From NCBI GenBank assembly GCA_021767325.1, contig JAASTM010000091.1, positions 1 through 7,955 on the forward strand: a stretch of 7,955 bases of DNA. The letters run 5' to 3'. Below the pieces are notes generated by a model. That model did not search any database and was not told where the DNA came from. It saw nothing but the letters and a program-made list of their open reading frames with translations. Shown piece after piece: positions 7,086 through 7,955 of the stretch (within the stretch, counting starts at the first letter, position 1; each line of letters begins with the position of its first letter). The position numbers and the translations under genes were made by a program. Source of the DNA: Spirochaetales bacterium. GTDB taxonomy: Bacteria; Spirochaetota; Spirochaetia; DSM-16054; Sediminispirochaetaceae.

Positions 7086-7100
7086 ATAACTTCATGTTAT
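7086..7100. repeat. Small perfect inverted repeat in the divergent promoter region
   Basis: ATAAC, a five-base spacer TTCAT, then GTTAT. The two arms are exact reverse complements. It sits 10 bp before the transporter start and 14 bp upstream of the putative -35 box of the tatA operon, a position where a dimeric regulator could act on one or both genes. The short arms and AT-rich context mean chance is quite possible. Confidence 0.3.
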
Positions 7101-7110
7101 TCTTGCAGCC

Positions 7111-7955
7111 ATGAATCGGAACGAAAAGATCATCTTGTTTATTGCAGCAGCAGGCCACTTCTTCACTCACTTCGCCATGCTCGCCTTTCCGGCTATGGTA
7201 ATGCCGATGAGCCGCGATCTCGGCCTCCCGGTCTCCGAAGTGGTGGAGTTGAGCTTTTGGATGTACTTTCTATACGGGGTACTGGCAGCCCTGTGGGGAT
7301 GGATCAGCGACAGATGGGGGCACAAGCCGGCCCTGGGTTCCGGCTTGATGATCGCCGGTGCGGGACTTGTGCTGGCGGGAATCTACCCCTCCCTGAGCCT
7401 GCTCTCCACCAGTTTCGCACTGGTAGGTGTCGGCTGCTCCTCGTATCACCCCTCCGGCACCGCTCTGGTCACGCAGGGAATCAGAGAACGGGGCCGGGCT
7501 CTGGGCATAAACGGCATGTGGGGCAACGTCGGCATGGCCATGGTTCCGTTTGCCGTCGGAATGTTCAACTTTTTAATCGGATGGCGGGGCGGCCTGGTAA
7601 TTGTCGGGGTAATCGGCATAGTGCTCGGTTTTGCGGGGCTGTTTGCACCATTCCACGTACAGAGGGGCAGCGACCAGATGCAGACCGAACCATTGGACGA
7701 CAGAACCGCCCGCCGGCTCTTTCTCATTTTTGCACTGGCTCTGGCTTTCGGAGGAATTCTATTCAGGAGTTTTACTCTGATTCTGCCGACCTTTCTGGAG
7801 TACCGTTTAGGTGATATCAGCGAACAGGTCCGGCTGTGGGTCTCGGAAAATATAGTGCCGATAGAGGGCAGTACCGCCTTCAACACCCTTACCGCCAATA
7901 TAGTTGCCACCTTTGTATATGTAGTCGGAATAGTCGGGCAGTACTTTGGCGGACA
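7111..7955 (+). CDS. MFS transporter, fosmidomycin-resistance (FSR)-like, C-terminal part beyond window
   Basis: This major facilitator permease of the inner membrane is open from ATG 7111 to the window edge (281 codons, about two thirds of a normal 400-residue MFS protein). The motif A loop between helices 2 and 3 reads 'GWISDRWGHK' at 63-72, with Asp67 and the basic residues in place. Helix 4 contains 'GVGCSSYHPSG' (Tyr112-Gly116); a YHP-G sequence here is typical of FSR-like efflux permeases. After helix 7 a long polar segment (about residues 230-256) replaces the usual short loop before the next helix. The start is supported by the fit of the N-terminus to helix 1, but no Shine-Dalgarno sequence is visible before it. 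It is divergent from the tat operon and shares the 83-bp upstream region. MFS identity is firm, the FSR assignment moderate, the substrate unknown. Confidence 0.9.
   Translation, partial: MNRNEKIILFIAAAGHFFTHFAMLAFPAMVMPMSRDLGLPVSEVVELSFWMYFLYGVLAALWGWISDRWGHKPALGSGLMIAGAGLVLAGIYPSLSLLSTSFALVGVGCSSYHPSGTALVTQGIRERGRALGINGMWGNVGMAMVPFAVGMFNFLIGWRGGLVIVGVIGIVLGFAGLFAPFHVQRGSDQMQTEPLDDRTARRLFLIFALALAFGGILFRSFTLILPTFLEYRLGDISEQVRLWVSENIVPIEGSTAFNTLTANIVATFVYVVGIVGQYFGG

Noticed and set aside
7028..7110. A definite promoter for the MFS gene
   Set aside because: TATATT at 7077-7082 could be a -10 box, but no acceptable -35 hexamer stands 16-18 bases upstream, so I do not list it as a feature.
7257..7910. 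Long open frames overlapping the MFS gene on both strands
   Set aside because: Their compositions are arginine- and proline-rich as expected for shadows of a GC-rich membrane protein gene; the MFS frame has motif A and the YHP motif.

Overview
The window holds seven protein genes and almost no non-coding DNA. Six genes lie head to tail on the minus strand, from about 7027 down to the left edge, and look like one operon: tatA, tatC, a Tat-exported DUF362 protein, a membrane-bound polyferredoxin resembling a NapH-NapG fusion, a LivJ-type substrate-binding lipoprotein, and a multi-PAS sensor histidine kinase cut by the window start. The seventh, an MFS transporter of the fosmidomycin-resistance (FSR) type, runs divergently on the plus strand from 7111 and is cut by the window end. 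The 83 bp between the divergent genes is the only region likely to carry the main promoters. I see no RNA gene, insertion sequence, CRISPR array or long repeat.

Organism: the moderate GC content, clear AGGAGG-type ribosome sites, a lipobox lipoprotein, a periplasm-facing ferredoxin and a long PAS kinase paired with a binding protein suggest an anaerobic or facultatively anaerobic diderm. Spirochaetota and Desulfobacterota-like lineages come to mind. This is an impression, not an assignment.

Layout: 1-2476 sensor kinase (5' part of the gene, 825 codons seen); 2483-3604 binding lipoprotein; 3643-5199 polyferredoxin with six predicted [4Fe-4S] clusters; 5196-6113 DUF362 protein with a twin-arginine signal; 6106-6855 TatC; 6815-7027 TatA; 7028-7110 divergent promoter region; 7111-7955 MFS transporter (N-terminal part). 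Adjacent minus-strand genes overlap (tatA/tatC by 41 bp, tatC/DUF362 by 8 bp, DUF362/polyferredoxin by 4 bp) or are separated by 38 bp and 6 bp.

How the genes may work together (inference): TatAC would export the folded DUF362 protein and probably the C-terminal ferredoxin half of the polyferredoxin, which carries its own arginine-rich Tat-like motif in front of its fifth membrane helix. The polyferredoxin would pass electrons from the cytoplasmic side across the membrane to clusters in the periplasm, with DUF362 as partner or acceptor. The binding lipoprotein has no permease or ATPase beside it and probably serves the kinase as a ligand-sensing partner. The unit therefore looks like an envelope redox module with its own export machinery and sensor. 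Its substrate cannot be read from this window.
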